NCBI GenBank assembly: GCA_964552655.1
Contig: CAZKHG010000004.1
Span: 45,494 to 109,493, forward strand
Reading direction: 5' to 3'
Length of the DNA stretch: 64,000 nt
Origin: CAZKHG01 sp964552655
GTDB taxonomy: Bacteria; Bacteroidota; Bacteroidia; Bacteroidales; Tenuifilaceae
Below, piece after piece: positions 1 to 8,158 of the stretch (positions within the stretch are counted from its first letter, which is position 1; each line of letters starts with the position of its first letter). Made by a program: the position numbers and the translations under genes. A model generated the notes under the pieces. The model made no database searches. It saw only the letters and a list, made by a program, of their open reading frames with translations, and was not told the origin of the DNA.

Positions 1-1202
1 ATATTCTTAGGATTCTTATGCTGAAGCATTGCGTAATGGACATTCTCCTCATTCTCAATTGTGTTTTCAGTTGTAAAAAGTAATGAACCGGAGCCAAAAA
101 AATTATATTGACCTGCAGTTTCAGTAACGGTTAAGTTACCATATCTGGTTTCTTTGGCTTCAACTATATGCTGGTTTGGGAAAAGAGGATTTTTTATGAA
201 CCTATCAATTGGAAAGAGGATAAAAAGCAAAAAAACTGAAGTTGTTAACAAAAGGTATATTAAATAATGCTTTCCCCTATTAATCATAAAAATTACTGCG
301 GAGGTAATAAAAGCAATTGCTGATAACGATTGCAAAACTGACAACCAACCAATTAGAACAAAAGAAACAATGAGACCTCCTGCCAAACTACCAATACATT
401 CTAAGGCATAAACCCTGGAAAAATCAAATCCCATCCCATCATAAATCTTAATAAAAATCGAAAAAGAATACCCAACCAGTAAACAAATAGGGGATAAAAT
501 AATAAGAACAATTGCTATGAAATATAAAGGATTCACTAAAACACCAGGCGGAAAAAGTTGAACTTTTATTAAACCCAACAGGACAACCAAAACAATAGGT
601 AATATGCTGATAGTTAGAAGAATATTAACTATTAAAATAGTTGGATTCGAAACATTATTTCCTTTTCGACCAAGTAATACACCAACTCCGGTTAACAGCA
701 TCCAGGTTCCAAGTGTCCAGCCCAGCATCAACTCATTACCTTCAAAAACGGTACTTATTTCCCTTATTAACAATACCTGAATGGCAATAGAAGTCAAACC
801 TAAAAGCATTACTAGGTATTTAAGTTTTTTTGGGGAAAAATCCATTTCTGAGGCTGACTTTAAGCCAATATCGTTTTGTCTTGCTTCTTTTTTAAAAATA
901 TTAGAATAGTAACGCAAATGCCACATTAAATGGAAGATAGCCACAAGGCTCATTGAAATTCCAAAGTTAACATGCCAGCCTAGCAATGTTTTAACGAGAG
1001 GCCACTCTAGCTTGTAATTAATCTGGATAGCAATTAAAAGTCCTAATGTTGCGGTAATTAAAAAGGTAATTAATAGCAAAAAGTTCCAGAACCTGCGGTG
1101 CTGATTTAAAGGAATCACATCTAACCTTACCAGCATCAGGCAGATGAGGTATATTAAAATAAACAGAACACTTAGTGGTATAATCAGGTATGGGCTACTC
1201 AT
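1..1202 (-). CDS. Membrane spermidine-synthase-like protein, N-terminal part (runs off left edge)
   Basis: About 400 residues can be read on the minus strand from an ATG at 1202. Roughly the first 335 residues are dominated by hydrophobic membrane segments. A soluble part then begins, with TRYGNLTVTE and, at the window edge, ENVHYAMLQHKNPKN. In spermidine/spermine synthases this YHEMLxHP-like stretch comes just before the SAM-binding glycine motif, which lies outside the window. Such multi-TM proteins with a C-terminal SpeE-like domain are common, but whether they make polyamines is not settled. The start codon overlaps the stop of the MEMO/AMMECR1 gene (TGATG), so translation is probably coupled. 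No frameshift was seen in the visible part. The family call is fairly sure; the substrate is unknown. Confidence 0.8.
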   Translation of the reverse strand, partial: MSSPYLIIPLSVLFILIYLICLMLVRLDVIPLNQHRRFWNFLLLITFLITATLGLLIAIQINYKLEWPLVKTLLGWHVNFGISMSLVAIFHLMWHLRYYSNIFKKEARQNDIGLKSASEMDFSPKKLKYLVMLLGLTSIAIQVLLIREISTVFEGNELMLGWTLGTWMLLTGVGVLLGRKGNNVSNPTILIVNILLTISILPIVLVVLLGLIKVQLFPPGVLVNPLYFIAIVLIILSPICLLVGYSFSIFIKIYDGMGFDFSRVYALECIGSLAGGLIVSFVLIGWLSVLQSLSAIAFITSAVIFMINRGKHYLIYLLLTTSVFLLFILFPIDRFIKNPLFPNQHIVEAKETRYGNLTVTETAGQYNFFGSGSLLFTTENTIENEENVHYAMLQHKNPKN

Positions 1203-2722
1203 CACTTCAACCTGCCTTTGAATTCTTTTTCCTCAAAGACTAACGCCTCATAAGTAAAAATATCTGCAGTTTTCCAGCCGTCCCAACCGATAAACGCTTT
1301 ATCGCGTGAGCAATGGCCAAGAAATTCTTCTTTGCTCCAACCCGTTCCTGTGGCAACCTGTGGCAGGAATGTACCCGACGAATTCCCTTTCCTGATGTAA
1401 ATTCCATGCTTCCCAAGAACAATCTCATCTATTGAGCTGATTCTTTTCATTGGGGTTAATACTGATATTTCGATTTCTAACTCCGGAATCTCAGCTGAAT
1501 TTACCCTTTCAAACCTATAATCCTGCGTTGCAGCAGCGATAGCCATTGATTGGACAACCTTATACAGGGGCGTTTCTGTAGAAAAACTGCCAATGCAACC
1601 TCTAAGGTTACCCCTGGATTTCAATGTTACAAATGCTCCGGCATTCGTTTTCAGGGTTTTAGAAAGTTTACTTTCATCTAAGCTGATGGTCTTCCCCTTA
1701 TTGATATAATCTTCAATCGTTTTCCTGGCTAATTTCAGCAGTTCGATTTTATCCTCCTCGCTTAGTGAGAATTGGTCAATATTTTCCATTTTTTTTGATT
1801 TTACCACACAAATTGCATTATATCCAACAACCCTTTCTTTATCACCATACGGCGTATCCCCGGAGTTTTTGTATAAAATTTTCTGGTACATTAAATCGGA
1901 GTATTTTTCAGTGATATTAATAAGAGTTAATGCTGAAGTCCATCCACACATGGCGGTCGCCAACTCAGGAATTCCTTTGCTTTCCATTTGTAATTTGGTC
2001 TGCATAAATACCTTCGATGAGTTTGACATTATGGCATCAGCCATTGTTTTATCAGAGTAAACAGCATTGTTATAGGATGGGTAATGAGAAAAATCCGAGC
2101 TGATGATAAATAGATTGCTCTCATTAAAAAAGGGTTCCAGGGCATCAGCCAGGTAACGGCAAATCCGCTGAGAGTTTCCACCAATAACAATAGGAACTAT
2201 ACAAAAAGGTTTTTTGAGCCAAAATTGTAGAAACGGCAGCTGAACTTCAATGCTGTGCTCCTGCTCATGGGGTCGGATATCTGAACTAATAAAATCATAT
2301 TTTCGGGTCAGGTAACCCGAAAGTGTATCAACTTTAACTTTACCTAAAGGGGTGATAAAATCGCCTTTTGTATAAATTGAAGCACCGTCAAAATACATGG
2401 TATGACTTGACCCGATTATGAAAATAAGATCAAACTGTTTGGTTCTATCCAACTGTTTATATGCAGCGGCGGCAACTCCGGCTGAAAAAACATAGCCGGC
2501 ATGTGGAACAATAAGTGCCAATGGATTGGTTGATTTGGTCTCAGGTGCTGACTTAAAATAGGTTTCAAGGTTACTGATCAGTTCCTTTGGGTCTAAGGGG
2601 TAAAAGGAACCTGCAACTGCCGGCTGTCTGTCGCTCCTCAGGGGTAACTCCTCTTTAGTCTGAGCGTTACATGAAATGGTAAAAAGTATGACAAAATAAA
2701 TAAAACCAGTTAGATTTTTCAT
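1202..2722 (-). CDS. AmmeMemoRadiSam system fusion lipoprotein: MEMO-like (B) plus AMMECR1 (A)
   Basis: 506 residues. The N-terminus is a lipoprotein signal with a lipobox ending in Cys18 (TISC), so the protein is predicted to be exported. Residues about 33-308 are MEMO-like: AVAGSFYP at 35-42, PHAGY with His74, SSH with His107, and later SDFSHYP and MCGWTSAL, which carry the conserved metal-site His and Cys of MEMO1 proteins. Residues about 316-500 are AMMECR1, with its hallmark LRGCIG at 373-378. In the AmmeMemoRadiSam grouping, A, B and a radical SAM protein co-occur, but the shared biochemical role is unknown. No radical SAM gene is visible here. A clear AAAGGAG ribosome site lies 6 bases before the ATG. 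The next gene is a SpeE-like membrane protein read through a TGATG overlap. Confidence 0.9.
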   Translation of the reverse strand: MKNLTGFIYFVILFTISCNAQTKEELPLRSDRQPAVAGSFYPLDPKELISNLETYFKSAPETKSTNPLALIVPHAGYVFSAGVAAAAYKQLDRTKQFDLIFIIGSSHTMYFDGASIYTKGDFITPLGKVKVDTLSGYLTRKYDFISSDIRPHEQEHSIEVQLPFLQFWLKKPFCIVPIVIGGNSQRICRYLADALEPFFNESNLFIISSDFSHYPSYNNAVYSDKTMADAIMSNSSKVFMQTKLQMESKGIPELATAMCGWTSALTLINITEKYSDLMYQKILYKNSGDTPYGDKERVVGYNAICVVKSKKMENIDQFSLSEEDKIELLKLARKTIEDYINKGKTISLDESKLSKTLKTNAGAFVTLKSRGNLRGCIGSFSTETPLYKVVQSMAIAAATQDYRFERVNSAEIPELEIEISVLTPMKRISSIDEIVLGKHGIYIRKGNSSGTFLPQVATGTGWSKEEFLGHCSRDKAFIGWDGWKTADIFTYEALVFEEKEFKGRLK

Positions 2723-2728
2723 GCTAAA

Positions 2729-2735
2729 CTCCTTT
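2729..2735 (-). promoter_or_regulatory. Strong Shine-Dalgarno before the MEMO/AMMECR1 gene
   Basis: The minus strand reads AAAGGAG, 6 bases before the ATG at 2722. This is unusually good for this genome, where most genes have no recognisable Shine-Dalgarno, and it fixes the start codon. Confidence 0.7.
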
Positions 2736-2768
2736 AGTTACTACTAAAATCTCCAGGTTTACAGCAAT

Positions 2769-2776
2769 CAAAAATA
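2769..2776 (-). promoter_or_regulatory. Putative -7 box for the MEMO/AMMECR1 transcript
   Basis: TATTTTTG on the minus strand matches the Bacteroidota -7 consensus TAnnTTTG at all fixed positions, about 47 bases before the ATG. No good -33 TTTG is present at the expected spacing, so support is moderate. Confidence 0.4.
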
Positions 2777-2826
2777 CTAAAAATCAGGATTTAATAGAAG
2801 TTTTAAACCATAAAGTTGCTGCTAAA

Positions 2827-2858
2827 ATTGAACCAGTTGTAGTTTTTTTATACCTTTA
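2827..2858 (+). promoter_or_regulatory. Putative promoter for the 163-residue membrane protein
   Basis: ATTG (2827-2830), a 20-base spacer, then TACCTTTA (2851-2858). These match the Bacteroidota TTTG/TAnnTTTG promoter at 3 of 4 and 5 of 6 fixed positions. The start codon follows 15 bases later, giving a very short leader. Confidence 0.4.
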
Positions 2859-2873
2859 TCAAAACTTAGCGCT

Positions 2874-3365
2874 ATGAAAACAATAATTTTTCGATATTTA
2901 TTGATTATCAGCATGGTATTCCTTTCAATTTCTGCACTTTTTGGGGGGATTTCGCTGATAATTGATCCAAAAGGATCATTTCTTAATCTTCCGATTTGGT
3001 TACTTGATAATACCATTTTCCCAAACTACCTGATTCCGGGAATTATTTTACTTATATTTCTGGGTGTATTCCCGGCATTTACCGCTTATGGGCTAATTAG
3101 CAGGAAGCAAGTTAAATACACATCTATATTTAACCTTTACCGGAAGCGGTTCTGGGCCTGGACTTATGCCATTTACAGTGGAATTATCCTGGTTTTATGG
3201 ATTCAATTTCAGGTAATGATCATTGGGTATGGCCATGTTATACAAATAGTATATGCTTTCCTCGGGCTTTTTATCATTATTCTTTGTTTGATGCCATCAA
3301 ATATAAAGTTTTACAAAATCAGTAAAAATAAACCCAGAAGAACAAGAAAAAAAGGGAAAAAATAA
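2874..3365 (+). CDS. Small integral membrane protein, unknown function
   Basis: 163 residues with four hydrophobic segments at roughly 5-27, 47-70, 90-112 and 118-140, and a strongly basic tail (KNKPRRTRKKGKK). I do not recognise the family. The tail should lie in the cytoplasm by the positive-inside rule. The gene is divergent from the MEMO/AMMECR1 gene and stands alone, with 268 bases before the next plus-strand gene. A promoter-like sequence sits just upstream. The reading frame and hydrophobic pattern make it a likely real gene, but nothing in the context indicates a role. Confidence 0.65.
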   Translation: MKTIIFRYLLIISMVFLSISALFGGISLIIDPKGSFLNLPIWLLDNTIFPNYLIPGIILLIFLGVFPAFTAYGLISRKQVKYTSIFNLYRKRFWAWTYAIYSGIILVLWIQFQVMIIGYGHVIQIVYAFLGLFIIILCLMPSNIKFYKISKNKPRRTRKKGKK

Positions 3366-3633
3366 ATTGCTCATTATTTACCCCATTTTATGGTCTTAAA
3401 TTTGGCTAACTTTATATTTATCATTACATTTTACCTGTTAAATAACATATTTTAATAAATTTTCAATATCCGGTTATAATTTAACATCATTATAGTCAAA
3501 TTAATACACTTTTCCAATCAATATGCAATTTGTTTCATATTGATTTTAATCATTTTTATTCCATCTCATTTTTCATAATTTAGCTCCATAAAACAAGGAT
3601 AATCAATTTAGTAAATCAATAATACCACAATAT

Positions 3634-5790
3634 ATGAACGTTAAAGATTTGGCAAAAAAGATGAATCTGCTTAAACAGTTCAACTACGAATGGAAACCTC
3701 TTTACAGAGGTTACACCGATAAGATTCTTTACATTAATGTAGGCGCCAAAGAGATAAAAGAAAAGGCTGTTCCTGCTCAAATGAAAGAGAAATTCATCGG
3801 TGGTAAAGGTTACGGGTTACGTTTGCTTTGGGATGCAACAACACCATCAACCAAATGGAATGATCCTGAAAACGAGATCATTATTAGCTCTGGTCCCATT
3901 GGTGGCATCACCCAGTATTCTGGTACTGGGAAATCGCTTCTGGTAAGCCTCTCCCCTCAAACCGATTCCGTGATGGACTCGAATGTTGGCGGTTTTTTTG
4001 GTCCATTCCTTAAATTTACCGGGTATGATGCGTTGGAACTTCAAGGTAAATCGGATAAAGACCTGATTATTTATATTGATGGCGTTAACCACAAAATTGA
4101 ATTGTTTGAAGACCCCGGGTTCTCAAAAGATTCACATCTATTAGCAGAAGAATTGACAGAAGTTTTTGCAACTGATGAGAAAGATTACAAAAATATTGGC
4201 ATTGTATCAACTGGTGCTGCTGCCGAGCATTCGCTCATTGGAATGATAAATTTCACTTTCTACGACTCAAAACGGAAAAAAATTCGGTTGAAACAGGCTG
4301 GTCGCGGTGGCATTGGAACAGTGATGCGCGATAAAAAAATCAAAGCTATTGTTGCACGAATCGAAGGGGTTAAAGGCAATTTAAACAATGTGGCAAACCT
4401 GGAGGCAATCACCGAAAGGGGTCGCAGGTACCAGAATGAAATACGTGAACTGGACGATCACCAATGCCAGATGCGGAAAAAGGGTACTGCAAATATTGCT
4501 AACGTTATGAACGATTACGACCTGCTCCCAACCCACAATTTTAAATTTGGCAGCTCGGTGGATGGACAAAAAATTCACAGTAATATTTTCCGCGACAAGT
4601 ATTTTACCCAAAACCTGCCAGATGGGTGTTGGATTGGCTGCGCCATGAGCTGTTCTAAGGGCGTTGACGATTTTGTACTAAAAACCGGCCCGTACAAAGG
4701 GCAAAAAGTTATTGTTGATGGACCTGAGTACGAAACCGTTGCCGGACTGGGATCAAATCTGGGAATCTTCGATCCAGAGGCAATTATTGAAAATAATTTC
4801 TATTGCGACACCTATGGCGTTTGTACAATTACCTGGGGAACGTGTATGGCCTTTGTTATGGAGTGCTTCGAAAATGGCATCTTAACCAAGGAGCACACTG
4901 GTGGCCTCGATCTTAAATTCGGCCAATTTGAAAATGCAATGGAAGTACTTCATCAACTTGCTCGTGGTGAAGGTTTTGGTATGATTGTTGGCCAAGGCGT
5001 GCGCAAAATGAAGGAGTATTTTGTAAAGAATTTCGGTGCTGATGCTAAATTTTTAAATGATATCGGGATGGAGAATAAAGGACTTGAATATTCCCAATAC
5101 GTTTCAAAGGAATCGCTGGCTCAGCAAGGAGGTTATGCAATGACCAACAAAGGGCCTCAGCACGATGAAGCATGGCTGATTTTCATGGATATGGTCAATA
5201 ACCAAATCCCAACTTTTGAGGCCAAAGCCGAAGCATTACATTACTTCCCAATGTTCCGTACCTGGTTTGGCCTACAAGGATTATGCAAACTCCCCTGGAA
5301 TGACGTTGTTCCCAAGGGTAACGCCGAAACCAGTGAACCGCACAAAATTCCTGAGCATGTTGATAACTATGTTACCATCTATAATGCTGTAACCGGCAGT
5401 AACATTGATAAAGATGGTTTAATCCGCCAGAGCGAACGCGTATATAATTTCCAGCGTATTTTTAATATCCGCCGCGGATATGGTTTACGCAAACACGACG
5501 CTCAGCCCTATAGGGCTTGCGGGCCGGTTACCAAAGAAGAATACATCAGCCGTCAGGAAAGGTATGATAAACAGCTAAAAGAGCAGGTTGGTATTGATCC
5601 AACAAATATGCAACTTGAAGAGAAAATGGCTGCTCTTAGGAAATATCGCGAAAACAGATACGAACAACTTCTTGATGCGGTTTACCAACGGCGAGGTTGG
5701 AACAGCAATGGGGTTCCAAAAATTGAACACCTGAAAGAAATTGGCATGGATTTGCCGGAACTCATCGAAGTAGTTAAACCTTTGCAATAA
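3634..5790 (+). CDS. Aldehyde:ferredoxin oxidoreductase family protein (tungsten/molybdenum bis-pterin)
   Basis: 718 residues, longer than the usual 600-620. The N-terminal domain has the cofactor-binding pattern FIGGKGYGLRLLWDATTP and the later GRGGIGTVMRDKKIKAI near 223-239. Iron-sulphur ligands are probably Cys332, Cys336 and Cys340 (GCWIGCAMSC) plus Cys551 (LQGLCKLPWND). The first group is spaced CX3CX3C, whereas characterised AORs have CX2CX3C. GPEYET at 363-368 matches the active-site EYET region. The family oxidises aldehydes to acids and reduces ferredoxin in the cytoplasm. Extra residues lie at the N-terminus (about 45) and C-terminus. It appears monocistronic, with a terminator hairpin 20 bases after the stop. 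Family certain; substrate and metal not readable. Confidence 0.9.
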   Translation: MNVKDLAKKMNLLKQFNYEWKPLYRGYTDKILYINVGAKEIKEKAVPAQMKEKFIGGKGYGLRLLWDATTPSTKWNDPENEIIISSGPIGGITQYSGTGKSLLVSLSPQTDSVMDSNVGGFFGPFLKFTGYDALELQGKSDKDLIIYIDGVNHKIELFEDPGFSKDSHLLAEELTEVFATDEKDYKNIGIVSTGAAAEHSLIGMINFTFYDSKRKKIRLKQAGRGGIGTVMRDKKIKAIVARIEGVKGNLNNVANLEAITERGRRYQNEIRELDDHQCQMRKKGTANIANVMNDYDLLPTHNFKFGSSVDGQKIHSNIFRDKYFTQNLPDGCWIGCAMSCSKGVDDFVLKTGPYKGQKVIVDGPEYETVAGLGSNLGIFDPEAIIENNFYCDTYGVCTITWGTCMAFVMECFENGILTKEHTGGLDLKFGQFENAMEVLHQLARGEGFGMIVGQGVRKMKEYFVKNFGADAKFLNDIGMENKGLEYSQYVSKESLAQQGGYAMTNKGPQHDEAWLIFMDMVNNQIPTFEAKAEALHYFPMFRTWFGLQGLCKLPWNDVVPKGNAETSEPHKIPEHVDNYVTIYNAVTGSNIDKDGLIRQSERVYNFQRIFNIRRGYGLRKHDAQPYRACGPVTKEEYISRQERYDKQLKEQVGIDPTNMQLEEKMAALRKYRENRYEQLLDAVYQRRGWNSNGVPKIEHLKEIGMDLPELIEVVKPLQ

Positions 5791-5810
5791 TAAACCATTC
5801 ATAAATATTT

Positions 5811-5840
5811 AGGGGTTGAAAATTCAACCCCTTTTCTTTT
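5811..5840 (+). terminator. Rho-independent terminator after the AOR gene
   Basis: A perfect inverted repeat, GGGGTTGA/TCAACCCC with a 4-base loop, is followed by a T-rich run. It lies 20 bases past the AOR stop codon. Confidence 0.85.
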
Positions 5841-5917
5841 TATTAATATTCGCTATATGATTAAATGGAATTTTATATTTCCTGAAAAGTTAGCATCAGG
5901 CATAAAAGGCAACCAGC

Positions 5918-6226
5918 CTAATACATTTTATTTATCATTGTTCCCCATTGATCACGGTTCTTAACCAGGAATTTTAGCTCTTTACCTTCCTTTGTAACAA
6001 GTATCAACCCATTCGGAATTATTTTCCAGGTATTAAAAAACATGATCTCCTTAATTTGGGAAAAGAGAACCTCAAAATCGAAATGATTAGTATTATCATT
6101 CAGGGTTTTAAAATATAAACGTTGATTGGTAAGAATTAATTTACCAACAACCCGTGCATCAGCATTAAAATAATTGCTATCACTTGCTTTAAGCACTGTC
6201 TCATTTTCTTTAAGCTTTACTACCAT
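5918..6226 (-). CDS. GRAM/PH-like domain protein
   Basis: 102 residues that look like a single bacterial GRAM or PH-like domain: VGKLILTNQRLYF, then SQIKEIMFF, then NGLILVTKEGKEL and a C-terminal helix ending in WGTMINKMY. The pattern of alternating strands and one final helix matches the family. There is no signal peptide or membrane segment, so it should be cytoplasmic or bind the membrane surface. It stands alone on the minus strand. In eukaryotes GRAM domains bind lipids and proteins; for bacterial single-domain forms the role is unknown. The fold call is reasonable but rests on pattern only. Confidence 0.7.
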   Translation of the reverse strand: MVVKLKENETVLKASDSNYFNADARVVGKLILTNQRLYFKTLNDNTNHFDFEVLFSQIKEIMFFNTWKIIPNGLILVTKEGKELKFLVKNRDQWGTMINKMY

Positions 6227-6482
6227 GGTTTTGTATATTTTATCCGACTTATTTTTTCAACAATTAAACAGCTAACCAACATCATTCCAAACACCACATC
6301 ATATTGTAAATCTTTACGTTAAGCAATTATTATTCATTTTAAACCTGTTCGGAAATGAACATTGTGTGTTCGTTTTAATGACAATAAGACAACAAAGGAT
6401 GATAATTTGTTACAAGAAAATTAGTCTTTTCAAAAAGAATTTTGAAACTGGATATAGATGAAACTATAAATTTCCCGGTTAA

Positions 6483-6890
6483 CTAGCCTCCACTTAATTT
6501 GTTTACAATCTCTTCCGGGAAGGGAATTGGCCTGCCATTCCTAACCAAAACTGTATAAACCCTTGCTTTAGCAATAACCTCATCATTGGAAATCTTATAA
6601 ATATCTTGTTCAAATACTAGTTTTAAATTACCCTCTTTATAGGCATTAGAACAAACCTTGAATTCATCTCCGCTTCTGAGGGAGTGCTTGTAGTCAATCT
6701 CGATCCTGTAAACCACGCCATCTAAACCTTGTTCATGCAATCCGGCAAAATCGGTGCCTGCAAATTTCAAAAACTCATGGCGGGTGTGTTCAAGGTAGTG
6801 CAGGTAATTGGCATTATTAACTACTCCCTGTAAATCACATTCGTAATCTCTAACCTTGAACTGGAGTTCAAAAGAATAAGTTTTATTCAT
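6483..6890 (-). CDS. Acyl-CoA thioesterase, hotdog fold (4-hydroxybenzoyl-CoA thioesterase/YbgC type)
   Basis: 135 residues from ATG 6890. A frame two codons longer begins at TTG and would overlap the upstream stop. The conserved block RDYECDLQGVVNNANYLHYL carries the Asp of the 4HBT-type active site and the NxNY signature, followed by the long helix EHTRHEFLKF typical of the family. These cytoplasmic enzymes hydrolyse acyl-CoA or acyl-ACP thioesters; the substrate cannot be told here. The ATG lies 2 bases after the stop of the DUF1573 gene, so the two are co-transcribed and probably translationally coupled. Confidence 0.88.
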   Translation of the reverse strand: MNKTYSFELQFKVRDYECDLQGVVNNANYLHYLEHTRHEFLKFAGTDFAGLHEQGLDGVVYRIEIDYKHSLRSGDEFKVCSNAYKEGNLKLVFEQDIYKISNDEVIAKARVYTVLVRNGRPIPFPEEIVNKLSGG

Positions 6891-6892
6891 TC

Positions 6893-7984
6893 TCAAGGCT
6901 TTACAACAACACCGCTAAGGCGAAGAACCATTGATGGGGATTTTGGATCGTTGGTAATAACTGTAATACTCTTGGTTTGACGACCAGAGTATCCATCGGT
7001 TCTGAATGAAGCTTTTATTGAACTGGATGCGCCGGGTTTAAGAATCTTATCAGAGGGTTCTACAGTTGTACAACCACAACTGGGTTTTATTTTTCTGATA
7101 ATCAGATCACTCTTCCCAGTATTTCGAAATACAAACTCATATTCGGCGTTTTTACCCTCGGTAATCTGCCCAAAATCGAAAGCGGTTTGATCAAACTCAA
7201 TTTTAGGGGCTTTTTCCAGCTGCTTACTGGTTAACTTTGAAAAATCTTCCTCAATGGTTCCAGTTATTGTAAAAAAATTATTCTGAATCAGCTTATCATT
7301 CACATTTATCATGAACCTATCAATAATTAAACCCCATTCTCCCCGTTTCGAGGGGTCGTAGCTTACAACCATTATCCCCTTTTCATTTGGTTTGATAGTC
7401 TCAGGGATAAACTTCACAGATATATAGCTGTTTGTCTGTTGGTTAAATGATAGTTTAACTGGTTCACTAGTAAAATTCATATAGTTTAACGTATCAACAG
7501 CAATTTTTCCCATTAAGATTCTATCCAAACGGACATGATTCCGATCAAACATAATCTCCCCATACTGCCGGTTGTATAATTCCTCCGGAGTTTTTTCATG
7601 TTCTTTGACAAATCCTTTAATTTGCAGGATAACTGTTGGGGTTTCAGTATTAGTATAAACAGTTATGGTTTCATTAAATTTCTGTGTTCGCCCTTTAGGG
7701 TTGTATTCAACTTTAATTGCAGATTTTGAACCAGGAAGAACAGGTTGTTTTGGCCAGTCCGGTGTTGTACACCCACAACTGGTAATCACCCTGTGAATGA
7801 TCAAAGGTGTTCCACCTGTATTGGCAAATTCAAAAATTTTCGTTACAACGCCATCATCCTCCTTGATCGTTCCAAAATCATAGGTTAAATCAGAAAAAGA
7901 GATGGTTGCTGATTTCTGCTGTGTCCAACCCAGGAATGGGAAAAAGGTTAATCCCAGCAAAATTGATAAAATTTTATTTTTCAT
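6893..7984 (-). CDS. Exported protein with two DUF1573 domains
   Basis: 363 residues from ATG 7984. The longer frame starts at TTG 8011, inside the predicted -7 promoter box, so it is rejected. The N-terminus is a signal peptide (MKNKILSILLGLTFFPFLG). Two Ig-like DUF1573 repeats each have the motif CGCTT: one near residue 75 (SCGCTTPDWP) and one near the C-terminus (SCGCTTVEPSDK). DUF1573 proteins are abundant in Bacteroidota envelopes; their biochemical role is not known, and the paired Cys suggest metal or disulfide chemistry. It is the first gene of a two-gene operon with the thioesterase. Confidence 0.9.
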   Translation of the reverse strand: MKNKILSILLGLTFFPFLGWTQQKSATISFSDLTYDFGTIKEDDGVVTKIFEFANTGGTPLIIHRVITSCGCTTPDWPKQPVLPGSKSAIKVEYNPKGRTQKFNETITVYTNTETPTVILQIKGFVKEHEKTPEELYNRQYGEIMFDRNHVRLDRILMGKIAVDTLNYMNFTSEPVKLSFNQQTNSYISVKFIPETIKPNEKGIMVVSYDPSKRGEWGLIIDRFMINVNDKLIQNNFFTITGTIEEDFSKLTSKQLEKAPKIEFDQTAFDFGQITEGKNAEYEFVFRNTGKSDLIIRKIKPSCGCTTVEPSDKILKPGASSSIKASFRTDGYSGRQTKSITVITNDPKSPSMVLRLSGVVVKP

Positions 7985-8008
7985 TGTGAAATTTTTAGAA
8001 CCACTCGT

Positions 8009-8041
8009 CAAAGTTAAAAAAGATTTAAGCCGGTTTTCAAA
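8009..8041 (-). promoter_or_regulatory. Promoter of the DUF1573-thioesterase operon
   Basis: On the minus strand a TTTG (8041-8038), a 21-base spacer and TAACTTTG (8016-8009) match both Bacteroidota promoter elements perfectly. The predicted transcript starts about 20 bases before ATG 7984, which supports that start codon. Confidence 0.65.
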
Positions 8042-8158
8042 TAATATGCCCTTTTTATATTATAATGACTATCAAAACACCCAATTCTTGATTTTTTATA
8101 AAAAATTTTAACCTGATATTCTATTTATCATTTACTTTACAAAAGCAAAATACCGTTT

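Noticed and set aside
3391..3456. Short hydrophobic ORF in the gap before AOR
   Set aside because: Only 21 residues, AT-rich region, no ribosome site and no operon context.
6346..6361. TGTTC-N6-GAACA inverted repeat in the gap before the GRAM gene
   Set aside because: Only five base pairs per arm and no clear promoter link; likely chance in an AT-rich gap.
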